A stretch of 64,000 nt of DNA from Imperialibacter sp. EC-SDR9 (GCF_902498805.1 NZ_LR701576.1:124001-188000), one strand, 5' to 3'. Shown: positions 20,901-28,517, numbered from the stretch's first letter. Notes: generated from the sequence alone by a model not told the origin. Program-made: numbers and translations.

Positions 20901-21283
20901 AGGACTATGCGTTCACTGACTTTCAGCCATTCTGGGGAACGTCCTACTATAGAATCAGGCAAATTGACTTTGATGGCCAGTATGATTACAGCAAGGTTGC
21001 CTCTATCAGGATTCAGAAAGAAGCTCCTTCCATCAATGCATACCCCAACCCAATCCAGTCTGATATCAATATCGCTGCCAGGGGTCTTGAGAAAAACTCG
21101 CCGGTACTCTATTATATGACCGACCTCAATGGAGCTTTGATCTTGCGAGGCGAAGGGTTAGCCGACAGACGTGGCGACTTTTTCAGCGCTATACTTCTGC
21201 CGGGAAATCTCAGTGCAGGCATTTACGTTTTAGTACTCGAATCGAAAAACCAAACGCAAAGATTCAAGCTGCTTAAGAAATAG
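11924..21283 (+). CDS. Giant (3119 aa) T9SS-secreted surface protein with LamG-like head
   Basis: Very large exported protein. Signal peptide residues 1-22 (VAATFLSFFGAFFDSYAQ). Residues about 40-260 form a concanavalin/LamG-like domain (NVLWLKADAGVTESSGKVSAW to the GDIAEVIIYN segment). The rest is mostly beta-strand, Gly/Asn/Thr-rich, low-Cys sequence resembling stacked beta-helix coils. Three related segment heads of the form W/Y-S-x-A-T/S-W/Y ... P-G-x-x-D-x-V/A-V/I start near residues 450, 1485 and 2505 and look like G8-type domain starts, suggesting three large repeated modules. Near the C-terminus comes VEFLNFSATELNGVAILDW ... NDLFEIERS, an FN3-like domain common before sorting signals, then a type A T9SS domain (INAYPNPIQSDINI to the end). 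The likely role is adhesion, matrix or polysaccharide contact at the cell surface; no catalytic motif seen. Confidence 0.88.
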   Translation: MRNVFVAATFLSFFGAFFDSYAQTGPAGIGTGDGSISPRNVLWLKADAGVTESSGKVSAWADQSGNGLNAAQANGTWQPTYTASNANLNNKPSINFGPTGTTNYNLAVNDNSLLDWSSAMSFFLVIRTESSGVQGILNKRTGVGANQSYRLFRNSGSISADISDGGTANVSVTDNTNYVISTTYDHTLSGNKFFLNRNSVTSSGTNVTTPLPDNASPLYIGNFNLSDNRSFPGDIAEVIIYNGAVSAPQRVIIENMLGHKYGINLTTNDIFGNLGTYNTSYFTQYRGLGTVDGTVKVTSATSDALQIREVNSSLDAGEFVAFAHDGTAHADGLATQIGAGVTSRWARSWYTEVSQSGVVNGGGINAELLFDFSDAGLTYSGNLNEYVLLYRSDVSANFTSIYVDKYSLESGDKVVVSIPASRFKSGYYTLGKGTQLTSKTWYVFQDGDWSNSATWTLDASTAPIVKNPGNDIPGAEDDVIIRSGRTVTVQPATNNITVNSMEVRGNLYLTTSTGHNFKTINGNGQIRLQGNGGTANFPAGITTGNIGFSDPDNGGTLIMAGAGDMALTVSRTFKNLRIDKTAAADKVILASNYSLYGTLTIRNGKFQFGDGTTTVRSLTVGGDVIVEDNGSTRIGSIVTANANAVHSFTISGNFTNGGQAYFTNRTDFASVAARYSPSTAYYTTDDVTGRVNTFFNSATNDQTVDCNNLTYFSRIVIDKGTDETFTLSIQAPDSAYFRLLGRANYDVNSDITAATSNLNALALIKGTVKLGVNVAVPVINTTGNYSIPSTTKLQIDGGFVAKTGGTAIVPYGTVEVISGKLIASVGSGLTLRDAGKLKVDGGTVYMAAFRTSVNGLSAQGTYEQNGGTVTINGGGSVNADYALFSLTYTGNVFVMTGGDLIVNGRNNLGTSSLRGNIFINCDPGNQVVTGGTVTFQSSTATEYRVTSRAPFFNVKMRATAASVGNIVLTGTTSGTGGGLDEPSVAAQPLVALNDLVIHGYNDTYHNNPLGNYPVVFAPITSAINNNDVYVGGSFYVGRNSTYQAVFGGVAPYDGIADLPTNFNTTFFNQTIGTSAIDTVYYGVTSGIGQLEAGSVVLNRTGGNELRLVARNGNTGGIRLDVNGDISVLSGTMDQNAYTLRIWGSITNNDRLGTYFSAGPYPTATGTPDVAQIRFREDPPVTMTTTDDAVFGNIRLNVGAATTIELNSDVLLERVEYLNGRIYVKNHTLTIDEIWNINNGGGNFFNSDVANTSVIRVNNEGITGNILVFTDGNPSDGGLKLKVRGNTVTEDVTSRLNNTAPITFPVGFTLDGGTTFYSRPAQMKVKDFSDDGYVQINVVSGELQLTDLAGGQMLQHYWRVRHSDFTTVPNVAFRFYYRASNSVIAGVDRPSLEPAGLEENYVPGYVLDETPFTRAYESNPVSDLTDIVTSAYQNTNQNNATRYITFNGTSTGGEFSQAGFVGFPLVNANFTTGQAARFVNAPLIYYTKGRDLTGNQPLWTTANTWTRNDQPGFNTANPHLSTNPDSPDTPGAGDIAVIGFFPYDDPKTTYRGYPHSARVDGGDVVAARLIFIQMTDNLGNAPVVRKPLSQLGGPNDFQFRPTLTWNSTGNILVNVVEGEGTIRVRGGSTNQNQRDPSFAAVDLGLFTAQDSSTLLYEAFNDYTINNIPDEVPTLFITNDGWGANNRTVTIAKNFTTNQNLEISGNSNLALSSASGGNATVNANLYLRPLVDGTGGGELRLPNTGIPWNVTVIGDVYVGNPTGTAASGGNVIRVASGGSVNHNLFVGGDIVINTTGSNTTIAPNGNGLIFGGNAESNIKLTLNGSLSGTFNTVSGDVPQLYRITLNKKLNNAAEFTFNDGFTLTGLTNTADKAIEIVNGTLVLNDPSIDITLSSGGGNFLLPNSLNTEATSGSGGLAIQQGVARVSGANTGIILDGPLVISGGSLNMDGGVGVNNFIEYSASGNASIELSAGTLTVGSQVRRSTASTSGILKYTQTGGIAVFGKNAVPTTIRGVFEVINPGSEFHLDIDGGAGESFTVVRHLNSTSVPTVRLSPASSSITDGSTITLGNADTPASQTNFGIYSSITLETLRIGSANVTAKIYTAPLTVDNLSITTGSSFSANGLDLTVNESVVNDGTFVSAGTIANNQTTFFTTSSTGTISGSGTTTFWNLEKSGSGSLILAKSVTVANNASILAGTLNTATYAFNIKKDLQHDATHTSAAAGPGIIFNGTEKQNLGRSSSGLSYFGVVNLNNSAGLIITDTDENFQVDQKLVLTTGVLDIGGNLLIIPETSTIENGTGGTTYTDFNVNRMIQTNSSIKDFGLRKIFPTIVGGSSTFTFPVGLTSYTPAVINVNDISSSYITLRPVADLPPIAEDAETAGACTDPEIVDSNNVLQYYWIIKSSGVTGLNGTLEMYYDAADFAVTAPYTVANYGPARLYNLGSFWDKVFTESEFDENNLRIAYPLNSNTDGTLEGIYTAGVTLQNNGSSLLCGAAIPDMVPTFTTYELASSGTYYSDASYQEGTSPAPGSSSDIVVKSGYTLVLNSNNIRIRKTTIEAGATLEIASGFSNHNLGFVTGAGNLKLTSDGTSVAFPTGDYEVFFPDANCSGGGGLEFAGNGSYAVLNDIPNVRRLIFSGAGDRTVPNNNTLKVCEDLEILGTVNVVVPDGNNSTSVYGNIYKSDASSFDNGGGASKVVMRGPAAQSVSGNFTGTNAFNNLEINNANGVTIVNNTDAARGISANADVDVDGQLIFTNGLITTNADNTLRLTLNGTLSGFSSARYVNGPFVRVLPPNVSSYTFPVGKGSRSGQMEIKAPTGYVGTKDWIVEYYSGGASAIGPVTAVDPADGIVKVSENEYWMISVPSPASSSVKLSWNSGSDVQSTISNLRMAFWSGTLWDMITTTSAPSGTPATGSMTAGPLSYSTKFVTFGTTDEDATPLPVEFLNFSATELNGVAILDWATGSETNNDLFEIERSEDGMVYQKIGEVNGAGTTTDRQDYAFTDFQPFWGTSYYRIRQIDFDGQYDYSKVASIRIQKEAPSINAYPNPIQSDINIAARGLEKNSPVLYYMTDLNGALILRGEGLADRRGDFFSAILLPGNLSAGIYVLVLESKNQTQRFKLLKK

Positions 21284-21287
21284 CTAA

Positions 21288-21326
21288 AGGCTGTCTCAGT
21301 TGCCGAAAACGAGACAGCCTCTTTCT
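21288..21326. terminator. Intrinsic terminator between convergent genes
   Basis: AGGCTGTCTC (21288-21297) pairs perfectly with GAGACAGCCT (21311-21320), with a 13-nt loop, followed by CTTTCT. It can serve the giant gene on the plus strand and lies just beyond the TolC-like gene on the minus strand. Confidence 0.75.
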
Positions 21327-21347
21327 ATATTTCAGTTTGGGCATCAA

Positions 21348-22688
21348 TTATTCTGACAGCAATCCCAGTGCTTGATCGTATTCAAGCTTAGCGATTCTCA
21401 CTTTGTAAAATGCCTGTAGCTGGTTCATTCTCGATTCTGTCAAGGCCAACTCAGCATCAGTCAACTCCAGCCTTGAACTGAGGCCGGATTGAAAGCGTTC
21501 ATTTACCATTGCAAAGTTAATTTTGGCGGCCTCAACTGTTTTCGCATGAATTTCCAACCGTCTCAAGCCCTCCTTCAAGCTATTTTCGTGGGTGGCCACT
21601 TCAATCGCTGCTTTTTCCGATAAATCTTTCAGCGCTAGCTCGCCTTGTTGGAGCCTGATATTTGATTTACCCAATCTGGAATTTATTCTGTTCCCGGAAA
21701 AAATGGGCACATAGGCCTGAATACCTAAAAAAGATGTGCCCGGCCATCGGCTGAAGCTGAGGTCAAAAGACTGAGCCTGTAGTTGATAGGCACCCATCAC
21801 CGTAACTGTCGGTAGTTTTTGAGCCTTCGTTTGACTCACTAAACTTCTGCTTATTTCGACACTCAGCTTTGCCTGCAGCAGGTCAGGTCGGCTGGCCGTC
21901 ATTTCCGCTTCGCTAAGGGGTGCTGTGTCAAGGTACCTGATAGCGTCATCCAGCCCAAGTTTGTCGGTCAGCACGATGGTCTGTCCCACCTCCAGTCCAA
22001 CTACTCTGGCCAGATGTAGAAGTGTTGTCTCATACTGGCTTTGAAGGTAAGAAATGGAGGACTTCAAATTTTCGACTGCAATAAAGCTTCGCAAGGTATC
22101 TACCTTCAAGCCCTTGCCTTGCCTGAAAAGTGATCGACTGTCTTCCAATGAGAGTATGTTACGCTCCAGGCTTTGATGACTTAGCTTAAGCGACTCGCTG
22201 ATCAGCAAAGCCCGCAGGTAGCTGGCCGTTACGTCCGCAACCAGTCTGGTCTTAAAGGCTCTGGTTTCCTGCTCCTGAAAAGCTTCGCTAAGCTTTGCCG
22301 TCCTCACCTGCCTGCGGGCAGATTCCAACAATAAAGGCTGCTGAAAAGCCAGGTAGGTATTCACTGCGTTTTTTCCTCCAACCGCTACATCTACTACTGG
22401 CTCGTTCTCTTTGCCAACGAGAGCCCCAGGCATAAAAATCACCTGCCTGTCGAAATAATGTGTGTAACTCCCCTGTGCCGACAGGGTGGGCAACAATTCG
22501 CCCCTGGATTCCGACGTTTCCATTTTGGAGACCTTTTCCTCCAGCAACTGAACTTGCATGGCCTTGTTATTCGTCTTTGCGAGCACAAGTGCCTCACTCA
22601 GTGAGAGCTGTAGCTCCTGAGCTTTAGCGGGCAGCACGATGCCTAGCATCGCAATGGCCGCTATCAATGATCTATTATACTTTTTCAT
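21348..22688 (-). CDS. TolC-family outer-membrane efflux channel
   Basis: A 446-residue protein with a signal peptide (AAIAMLGIVLPAKAQ, residues 8-23) and two repeated long helical hairpins typical of the outer-membrane efflux protein family: ALVLAKTNNKAMQVQLLEEKV in the first half and ADMTASRPDLLQAKLSVEIS-like sequence in the second. It should trimerise as an outer-membrane exit duct. It is the last gene of a three-gene minus-strand operon (adaptor, RND pump, channel), starting 4 nt after the pump gene, so it is the dedicated partner of that pump. Confidence 0.9.
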   Translation of the reverse strand: MKKYNRSLIAAIAMLGIVLPAKAQELQLSLSEALVLAKTNNKAMQVQLLEEKVSKMETSESRGELLPTLSAQGSYTHYFDRQVIFMPGALVGKENEPVVDVAVGGKNAVNTYLAFQQPLLLESARRQVRTAKLSEAFQEQETRAFKTRLVADVTASYLRALLISESLKLSHQSLERNILSLEDSRSLFRQGKGLKVDTLRSFIAVENLKSSISYLQSQYETTLLHLARVVGLEVGQTIVLTDKLGLDDAIRYLDTAPLSEAEMTASRPDLLQAKLSVEISRSLVSQTKAQKLPTVTVMGAYQLQAQSFDLSFSRWPGTSFLGIQAYVPIFSGNRINSRLGKSNIRLQQGELALKDLSEKAAIEVATHENSLKEGLRRLEIHAKTVEAAKINFAMVNERFQSGLSSRLELTDAELALTESRMNQLQAFYKVRIAKLEYDQALGLLSE

Positions 22689-22692
22689 AAAA

Positions 22693-25600
22693 TCAACTTT
22701 TTGAGATCACCATATTTGCCTCCGTCTCATCCACTACTTCCTTTCTCCTTTTACCTGAGGCGAGATAAGAATAGACCGCCGGGATGATAAACAAGGTGAG
22801 TATGCCAGCGAATATCAGCCCGCCTACTACTACAATCCCCAGCGATTGACGGCTATTATGGGTCATCGCAATGGGCAATGCACCAAAAATCATTGCGAGT
22901 GAAGTCATCAGAATGGGCCTGAATCGCTGCTCTGCGGCCTGAATGGCAGCGTCAAACTTTGACAGGCCAGTGTCCTTTAGGTGATTGGCAAACTCTACTA
23001 TCAATATGCCATTCTTTGTTATGAGACCAATAAGCGTAATGATGCCGATTTGGCTAAATACATTGAGGCTTTGGCTAAACCAGTCCAAGCTCAAAAGCGC
23101 CCCGGTAATTGCCATTGGCACTGTCAGCATGATGATCAGGGGATCACGAAGACTTTCAAATTGCGCTGCCAGTATCATGTATATCAGCACCAGGGCCAAT
23201 ATCAATGTGTACGAGAGGCTTCCCTTACTTTCCACGTAATCACGAGATTGCCCGGCTAGCGTCGTTCTGAAATTATCGCCCAAAACCTCGGACTTAATCC
23301 GCTCCATTTCCTGTATTCCTTCATCCAGACTTACGCCAGGTGCCAGGCCAGCCGAAATGGTGGCTGAGGTGTATTGATCGTACCGGTAAATGGTAGCGGG
23401 GCTTATTCCATCCTCAATAGTCACCAGGTTGTCCAGCGAGATCATTTGCCCATGAGCAGACCTCACGTGGATTGCACGAAGGTCACTTATGTCGTTGCGG
23501 TTGATGCGCTCAACCTGACCAATTACTTCGTACTGTCGGTCATTTTTCATAAAGTACCCGTAGCGCTGACCGGAAAACGAAAGCTGCATGGCCCTTGCCA
23601 CCTCCTCGATAGACACACCCATCATAGCGGCCTTCTGTCGATCAATATTAATTTTGAGCTCAGGCTTATTTATCTTAAGGTCGCTGTCAACGAACATCAG
23701 CTTACTGCTTTGTCTTGCCGCTGCCAGAAACTTAGGAAGTACACTGGCGACGCTGTCCAAATTAGATGTTTGCAGCACATATTGCACGGGCTGACCTCCG
23801 CCGTATCTGGTACCGATGGTAGGCGGCATATAGGGGAAAAGAAGGATGTTTCTAAATTGCCCTGAAGCCGCCCCATACTGATAATACAGTTCCTGGGCAG
23901 TAACACTTCTTTCCTTGGGATCTTTCAGATAAATACTCTGCACGGCCACGTTGATAGGTGCCGGAGCGGGAATAAATGAGATAGCCACCATAGAGTAGGT
24001 CTGATAGAGGCCTTCAGTATTGTCGTTGACATAATGACCTACTTCCTCCATATTCTCCTTCATGAAGTCGTACGAAACTCCTTCAGGTGCAATGGCAATG
24101 AGCATCATATTAGACCGGTCTTCCAAAGGCGCCAATTCTGATGGCAGCCTCTGCCCCAGCACATATATTACTACTCCACCTGCGATCAGGAAAATCCACG
24201 CCAGCCACCTGAACTTCATAAAAGCTTTCAAGAGCGACGCATAACCTCCATTAAGGCTGAGGAAAAATGGCTCGGTAACTCTATGGAGCCAGTTAGGCTT
24301 CACATGCTGCTTCAGCAGGTAGGCGCTAAGCATAGGAGACAGGGTGAGTGCCACAAATGCCGACACGATCACCGATCCCGATACCACGATCGCAAATTCC
24401 TTAAAAAGCTGGCCACTTATGCCCCCCATAAATACTATGGGCAAGAAAACTGCCGCCAGGGTGATCGTGGTAGAAATGATAGCAAAGTATATTTCCCTGG
24501 ATCCTGCGAATGCTGCCTGAATAGGATTGGCTCCATCTTCAATCTTTTTGTAGATGTTTTCAAGTACTACAATGGCATCGTCGACAACCAATCCTATAGC
24601 CAGCACCAAGCCCAAAAGCGTCAGGACATTGATAGAAAAGCCTGCCAGGTACATGATGAAGAATGCCGAGAATATTGACACGGGAATGGCCAGCACGGGA
24701 ATGATGGTAGATCGCCAATCACGCAGAAAAAGAAAGATAATGATGACAACCAAACCAAAAGCGATGAAGAGCGTCTCCACCACTTCTGTAATTGACTCAC
24801 GAACTGGTTTGGTGAAATCGAACCCCACAATCAATTTGTAGTCAGCGGGTATCTCTTTGCGCAATTCATCGAGGCGCAGGTAAAATTCATCCACAACTTC
24901 GATGGCATTGGCTCCTCTTTGAATTTGGATGGCCACGCCAACGCCCACTCTGTCTGCTTTGTTGGTGCCGTTAATGATTGCATTGCGCTCATTCACTTCC
25001 CCAAGTTCTGCATAGCCAACGTCCTTCAACTTTATGACTGAATTAGCAGTTTGCTTAATAATCATGTCATTGAATTCGTCGGAAGTAGTAAGACGTCCCA
25101 GGGTTCGGACACTCAACTCATTTTTCTCTCCCTCGATCCTTCCCGAGGGGAGGTCTATATTCTCTCGGTGCAAGGCCTGGCGAATGTCCTCTGGAGTTAA
25201 ATTATAGGCTGTCAGCTTGATCGGGTCGAACCTCAGTCTCATGGCGTACTTATGCTCACCAACTATACTTACACTTTGTATGCCGGGGATAGACTGCATT
25301 CTTTCCTTTATAACTGTTGAAGCCAAATGGCTTACTTCCTTTATGTCTCTTGAATCGCTCTCCACTTCGAGGAATGCCACCAAATTATCGGGGGAACTCG
25401 CTTTTTCAACAATTGGAGGGTCGACGTCTGAGGGCAGCTGGCTTTTTGATTTCGCCACTTTGTCACGCACATCGTTGAGGGCATCTTCAAGGTCTAACTC
25501 TCTGTTGAATTCTATTGAAATGATGCTAACCTGCTCTCTGGACTCCGACGAAATAGTGCGAATTCCATTCGCTTCAGCAATAGATTCTTCTAAAGGCTTC

Positions 25601-25791
25601 GTGATTTTAGAAGCTATTACATCGGGGCTGGCCCCAGGGTAAAAAGTAACAACCGCAATAACTGGTGGCTCGGTTAAAGGGAACTCACGTATCCCAAGAT
25701 ATCGCCACCCAACCATTCCCGCAATCACTATGAGTGCGGAAAACACACCTGACAAAACAGGTTTTTTTATACTTAATGATGGTAGACTCAT
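22693..25791 (-). CDS. RND (HAE1-type) multidrug efflux pump
   Basis: At 1032 residues this is the standard AcrB/MexF length. It has an N-terminal transmembrane helix (about 12-30), a large periplasmic loop, TM2-6 around residues 340-480 containing LVLAIGLVVDDAIVVLENI (the proton-relay Asp-Asp of TM4), a second loop, and TM8-12 from about residue 850. FGALPIAM and GLITKNGILIVEFANH are typical RND signatures. It exports hydrophobic compounds using the proton gradient. The gene lies between the adaptor (8 nt upstream) and the TolC-like gene. Substrates are not predictable, but the MFS pump and the AraC regulators next door point to drugs, bile-like or metal-related stress. Confidence 0.93.
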   Translation of the reverse strand: MSLPSLSIKKPVLSGVFSALIVIAGMVGWRYLGIREFPLTEPPVIAVVTFYPGASPDVIASKITKPLEESIAEANGIRTISSESREQVSIISIEFNRELDLEDALNDVRDKVAKSKSQLPSDVDPPIVEKASSPDNLVAFLEVESDSRDIKEVSHLASTVIKERMQSIPGIQSVSIVGEHKYAMRLRFDPIKLTAYNLTPEDIRQALHRENIDLPSGRIEGEKNELSVRTLGRLTTSDEFNDMIIKQTANSVIKLKDVGYAELGEVNERNAIINGTNKADRVGVGVAIQIQRGANAIEVVDEFYLRLDELRKEIPADYKLIVGFDFTKPVRESITEVVETLFIAFGLVVIIIFLFLRDWRSTIIPVLAIPVSIFSAFFIMYLAGFSINVLTLLGLVLAIGLVVDDAIVVLENIYKKIEDGANPIQAAFAGSREIYFAIISTTITLAAVFLPIVFMGGISGQLFKEFAIVVSGSVIVSAFVALTLSPMLSAYLLKQHVKPNWLHRVTEPFFLSLNGGYASLLKAFMKFRWLAWIFLIAGGVVIYVLGQRLPSELAPLEDRSNMMLIAIAPEGVSYDFMKENMEEVGHYVNDNTEGLYQTYSMVAISFIPAPAPINVAVQSIYLKDPKERSVTAQELYYQYGAASGQFRNILLFPYMPPTIGTRYGGGQPVQYVLQTSNLDSVASVLPKFLAAARQSSKLMFVDSDLKINKPELKINIDRQKAAMMGVSIEEVARAMQLSFSGQRYGYFMKNDRQYEVIGQVERINRNDISDLRAIHVRSAHGQMISLDNLVTIEDGISPATIYRYDQYTSATISAGLAPGVSLDEGIQEMERIKSEVLGDNFRTTLAGQSRDYVESKGSLSYTLILALVLIYMILAAQFESLRDPLIIMLTVPMAITGALLSLDWFSQSLNVFSQIGIITLIGLITKNGILIVEFANHLKDTGLSKFDAAIQAAEQRFRPILMTSLAMIFGALPIAMTHNSRQSLGIVVVGGLIFAGILTLFIIPAVYSYLASGKRRKEVVDETEANMVISKS

Positions 25792-25799
25792 GGCTCCAG

Positions 25800-26855
25800 T
25801 TATTTAGTAGTGACAACTTGTACAGGCGTACCATCGCCGGTGCGAAGAATGTTGGAAACCAAGACTGAATCGCCATCGGCGAGACCTGCCGTAATCAGCG
25901 CATCGGACTCATTTCTGGAGAAAACGGTCACCGGGCTGAACCTGGCCACACCATGCCTTACCACAAAAACACCAAAACCATTGGCTCCGGGAATGAGGGC
26001 TTGAGTGGGCAGAGTAAGACCCTTCGTGTTTTCGTCAGCGACAGAAAAGTAAACCCTTGCCGACATCCCTGGCACTAGCTGATTGTCACGATTGTCGGCC
26101 ACCGCCTGCACTGTTATACTTCTGCTGGAAGCGTCTATTCCTGATTCCGTCGCAATTATGCGAGCCGCTATGCTGGAACCACCGGTGGGTGCCTGGAATT
26201 GTATTGTCTTTCCACTTGTCACAAATGCAATGTATTTTTCAGGAACTGAAAATTGAATTTTAACGCTTCCTTGTTCCTGCAGGGCAACCAAAGGCATTCC
26301 TGGTGAAACCCAAGAACCAACTTCCACTTTACTGATTCCAATTTTCCCGGAGAAGGGGGCATGAATGGAGGTCTTGTCCAGCTCATTCTTCAGTAAGTCC
26401 TCCGTTGCCTGGAGCAACGCAAGTCTCGATTGCGCAACGTCGTATTCTTCCTGCCGTACCGCTTCACTTTTCAGCAGCTCAGCCAAGCGACCTTCGCTCA
26501 ATTTTGCCAGGCCAAGTTCGGCCTGATTTTGCTTCAGTTTGGCAACAATTTCGCCGTCCTCCAGCTTGTACAGCAGCTGGCCTTTGTGTACTACGCTGCC
26601 TTCAGTAAAAGATACGGCAACAACTTTCCTGGATACTTCGCTGGCGATCGTTACCTCACGACTAGCGACGACAGAGCCAGCAACGACTTCTTCCTGGGTG
26701 ACAGCGGTTGATTTCACAACCTTGACATCCACTGGCAGTCGGCTAATAGGCGCACTGCCTTGATTTGAGTCATTGGCTGTACCTGAGGTGCAGGCGACAA
26801 CAATCGCACCGATGATCAGGAAACTCAAATAGCTAAAAAATTCATTTGTTTTCAT
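25800..26855 (-). CDS. RND periplasmic adaptor (membrane fusion) lipoprotein
   Basis: A 351-residue HlyD/AcrA-type adaptor. The N-terminus has a lipoprotein signal (FLIIGAIVVAC, lipobox Cys22), so it is probably anchored in the inner membrane. The barrel-sandwich lipoyl halves flank a coiled coil: GSVVASREVTIASEVSRKV, then helices about 100-165, then SIHAPFSGKIGISKVEVGSWV. The beta-barrel and membrane-proximal domains complete the protein. It bridges the pump and the TolC-like channel encoded directly downstream. The gene starts the operon, with a motif shared with the MFS promoter 56 nt upstream. Confidence 0.9.
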   Translation of the reverse strand: MKTNEFFSYLSFLIIGAIVVACTSGTANDSNQGSAPISRLPVDVKVVKSTAVTQEEVVAGSVVASREVTIASEVSRKVVAVSFTEGSVVHKGQLLYKLEDGEIVAKLKQNQAELGLAKLSEGRLAELLKSEAVRQEEYDVAQSRLALLQATEDLLKNELDKTSIHAPFSGKIGISKVEVGSWVSPGMPLVALQEQGSVKIQFSVPEKYIAFVTSGKTIQFQAPTGGSSIAARIIATESGIDASSRSITVQAVADNRDNQLVPGMSARVYFSVADENTKGLTLPTQALIPGANGFGVFVVRHGVARFSPVTVFSRNESDALITAGLADGDSVLVSNILRTGDGTPVQVVTTK

Positions 26856-26911
26856 TTGTTTGAAGTTTGATTATGGATGTAAAAAACGGGAATCCAACAC
26901 ACCCTGATTTG

Positions 26912-26939
26912 CATTTAAACCGGAGCTATTTATATAGTT
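26912..26939 (-). promoter_or_regulatory. Shared efflux operator copy 1 (RND operon)
   Basis: On the plus strand this reads CATTTAAA-N8-ATTTATATA followed by GTT. The same pattern recurs at 28490-28517 upstream of the MFS gene. Here it ends 56 nt before the adaptor ATG. Confidence 0.55.
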
Positions 26940-26947
26940 TACTGAAA

Positions 26948-26980
26948 GCAAAAAGTCTGGCGTTCGGCCAGACTTTTTGC
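26948..26980. terminator. Terminator between the MFS gene and the RND operon
   Basis: GCAAAAAGTCTGG (26948-26960) and CCAGACTTTTTGC (26968-26980) form a perfect 13-bp stem with a 7-nt loop and A/T-rich ends. It ends MFS transcription on the minus strand, implying that the RND operon has its own promoter. Confidence 0.8.
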
Positions 26981-27009
26981 ATTAAAAAATAAGAAAATTA
27001 GAAAGTGCC

Positions 27010-28434
27010 TTACTGTGGCCGTTGCTGCTTTATACCAAACACAGCGATCAAAATGCTAAGTCCACTGATGCATGCTGCTGCTTTAAATGCAGCCTGAAAA
27101 CCAACATTCAGCGCTGCTGTAGTCACCCCCGCTTCGGCGGAGAAGTTGTTGGTAGTACCGATGGCGATGGCAGCGGCTATCGCCAACCCAATGGCTGACC
27201 CCACCTGATAAGTAGTGTTAACCAAGCCAGATGCCAGGCCCGACTCCTCTGGTTTTGCGCCCGACATTGATGCGATGGTGCCTGGAATATAGGCCAGTGA
27301 CATACCAAGGGCTCCCAGCAAGGAGGCCCCAAGCACATCGGAGAGGAAATTCCCGTTTACTGGAACTTGCGAAAACCACAGCAGTGACCAAGTAAGTGCC
27401 ACGAGCCCTGCAATCAATGGCTTTTTAAAGCCAAATTTTGCTATGAGCTTACCAGTGACACCCACCATAAGCACCATGATTACTATAGTCATTGGGAGTA
27501 AAGCCAAACCGGAAAAAAATGCAGTGTAGCCCAGCGACTGCTGTAAATAAAGATTAAGGTAAAACCACAGAGGTATCCATGCGCCAGCCATTAAGGCCAT
27601 AATTAAATTGCCGCTTGAAAGATTTGGCGCTTTGAATATTGAAAGTGGCAACAATGGAGCCTGCACCCTTTTTTGTACAAACACAAAAGCAATAAACAAA
27701 GCTAATGACGTTGCAAAAAGGCCAATGGTGTGCGTGGTCAGTAATCCATTCTTGTCGACCATAACTAACGAGTAAACCAGTACCATAGTGGCCAGCGTCA
27801 CCAATACTGCCCCCAAATAATCTATTTTCCCCTTTCGTCTATTTCCGCTCACCAGAAGCATTGCTCCGGCAATCATGACGAAAATGCCCATGGGTATATT
27901 AATATAGAAGGTCCATCTCCACGAGGCGTAGTCGGTGAGCACTCCTCCCAAAAATACACCCGCCGAGCCGCCAGCAGCAGCCGATGCACCCCAGAACCCA
28001 AATGCTTTGGCCAGTTCTTTCGGGTCCGTAAAAATGGTCATTAGGAGAGAAAGAGCAGAAGGTGCTATCAAAGCTGCTCCAAGACCTTGCAGGGCTCTCC
28101 CAATATTCATCGAGGTTTCGGACCAGGCCAGCCCGGTAAGAAGCGAGGCAGCAGTAAGCACAGCAAACCCCCAAAGAAATACTTTTTTGGGGCCATAAAG
28201 GTCAGAAAGCTTTCCGCCCAAAAGAAGCACACCACCAAAGATTATTACGTAGGCATTGAATATCCACGACAATTCAGAGGGCGTGTAATTCAATGCTTCC
28301 TGAATGGCCGGTAATGCCACACCAATAATGGACGTATCCATTATTACCATAAATTGTGCTGTGCACAAAATAGCCAAAGCGGCCCACCGATTGACTTTGA
28401 GCTCACTTGTTTTGATTGTTGTTGTATCAGACAT
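27010..28434 (-). CDS. MFS drug transporter, DHA2 (14-TM, EmrB/QacA-like)
   Basis: A 474-residue integral membrane protein. FMVIMDTSIIGVALPAIQ is the motif at TM1 characteristic of the DHA2 family, LLLGGKLSDLYGPKKVFLWG is the MFS motif A, and GAALIAPSALSLL lies in TM4. Thirteen to fourteen hydrophobic segments fit the 14-TM subfamily that exports drugs or dyes by proton antiport. It sits between the RND operon and two AraC-type regulators, all on the minus strand, with its own terminator and its own copy of the shared upstream motif. Confidence 0.9.
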   Translation of the reverse strand: MSDTTTIKTSELKVNRWAALAILCTAQFMVIMDTSIIGVALPAIQEALNYTPSELSWIFNAYVIIFGGVLLLGGKLSDLYGPKKVFLWGFAVLTAASLLTGLAWSETSMNIGRALQGLGAALIAPSALSLLMTIFTDPKELAKAFGFWGASAAAGGSAGVFLGGVLTDYASWRWTFYINIPMGIFVMIAGAMLLVSGNRRKGKIDYLGAVLVTLATMVLVYSLVMVDKNGLLTTHTIGLFATSLALFIAFVFVQKRVQAPLLPLSIFKAPNLSSGNLIMALMAGAWIPLWFYLNLYLQQSLGYTAFFSGLALLPMTIVIMVLMVGVTGKLIAKFGFKKPLIAGLVALTWSLLWFSQVPVNGNFLSDVLGASLLGALGMSLAYIPGTIASMSGAKPEESGLASGLVNTTYQVGSAIGLAIAAAIAIGTTNNFSAEAGVTTAALNVGFQAAFKAAACISGLSILIAVFGIKQQRPQ

Positions 28435-28489
28435 ATTTTGAGTTGTTTATACAGGGACAAAGTTTCTCGAAATGCCTGACCTTCTTCTA

Positions 28490-28517
28490 CATTTAAATGG
28501 GTTCGATTTATATAATT
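28490..28517 (-). promoter_or_regulatory. Shared efflux operator copy 2 (MFS gene)
   Basis: On the plus strand this reads CATTTAAA-N8-ATTTATATA followed by ATT, matching copy 1 at 26912-26939. CATTTAAATG here is a perfect 10-bp palindrome. The motif ends 55 nt before the MFS ATG. Confidence 0.55.
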
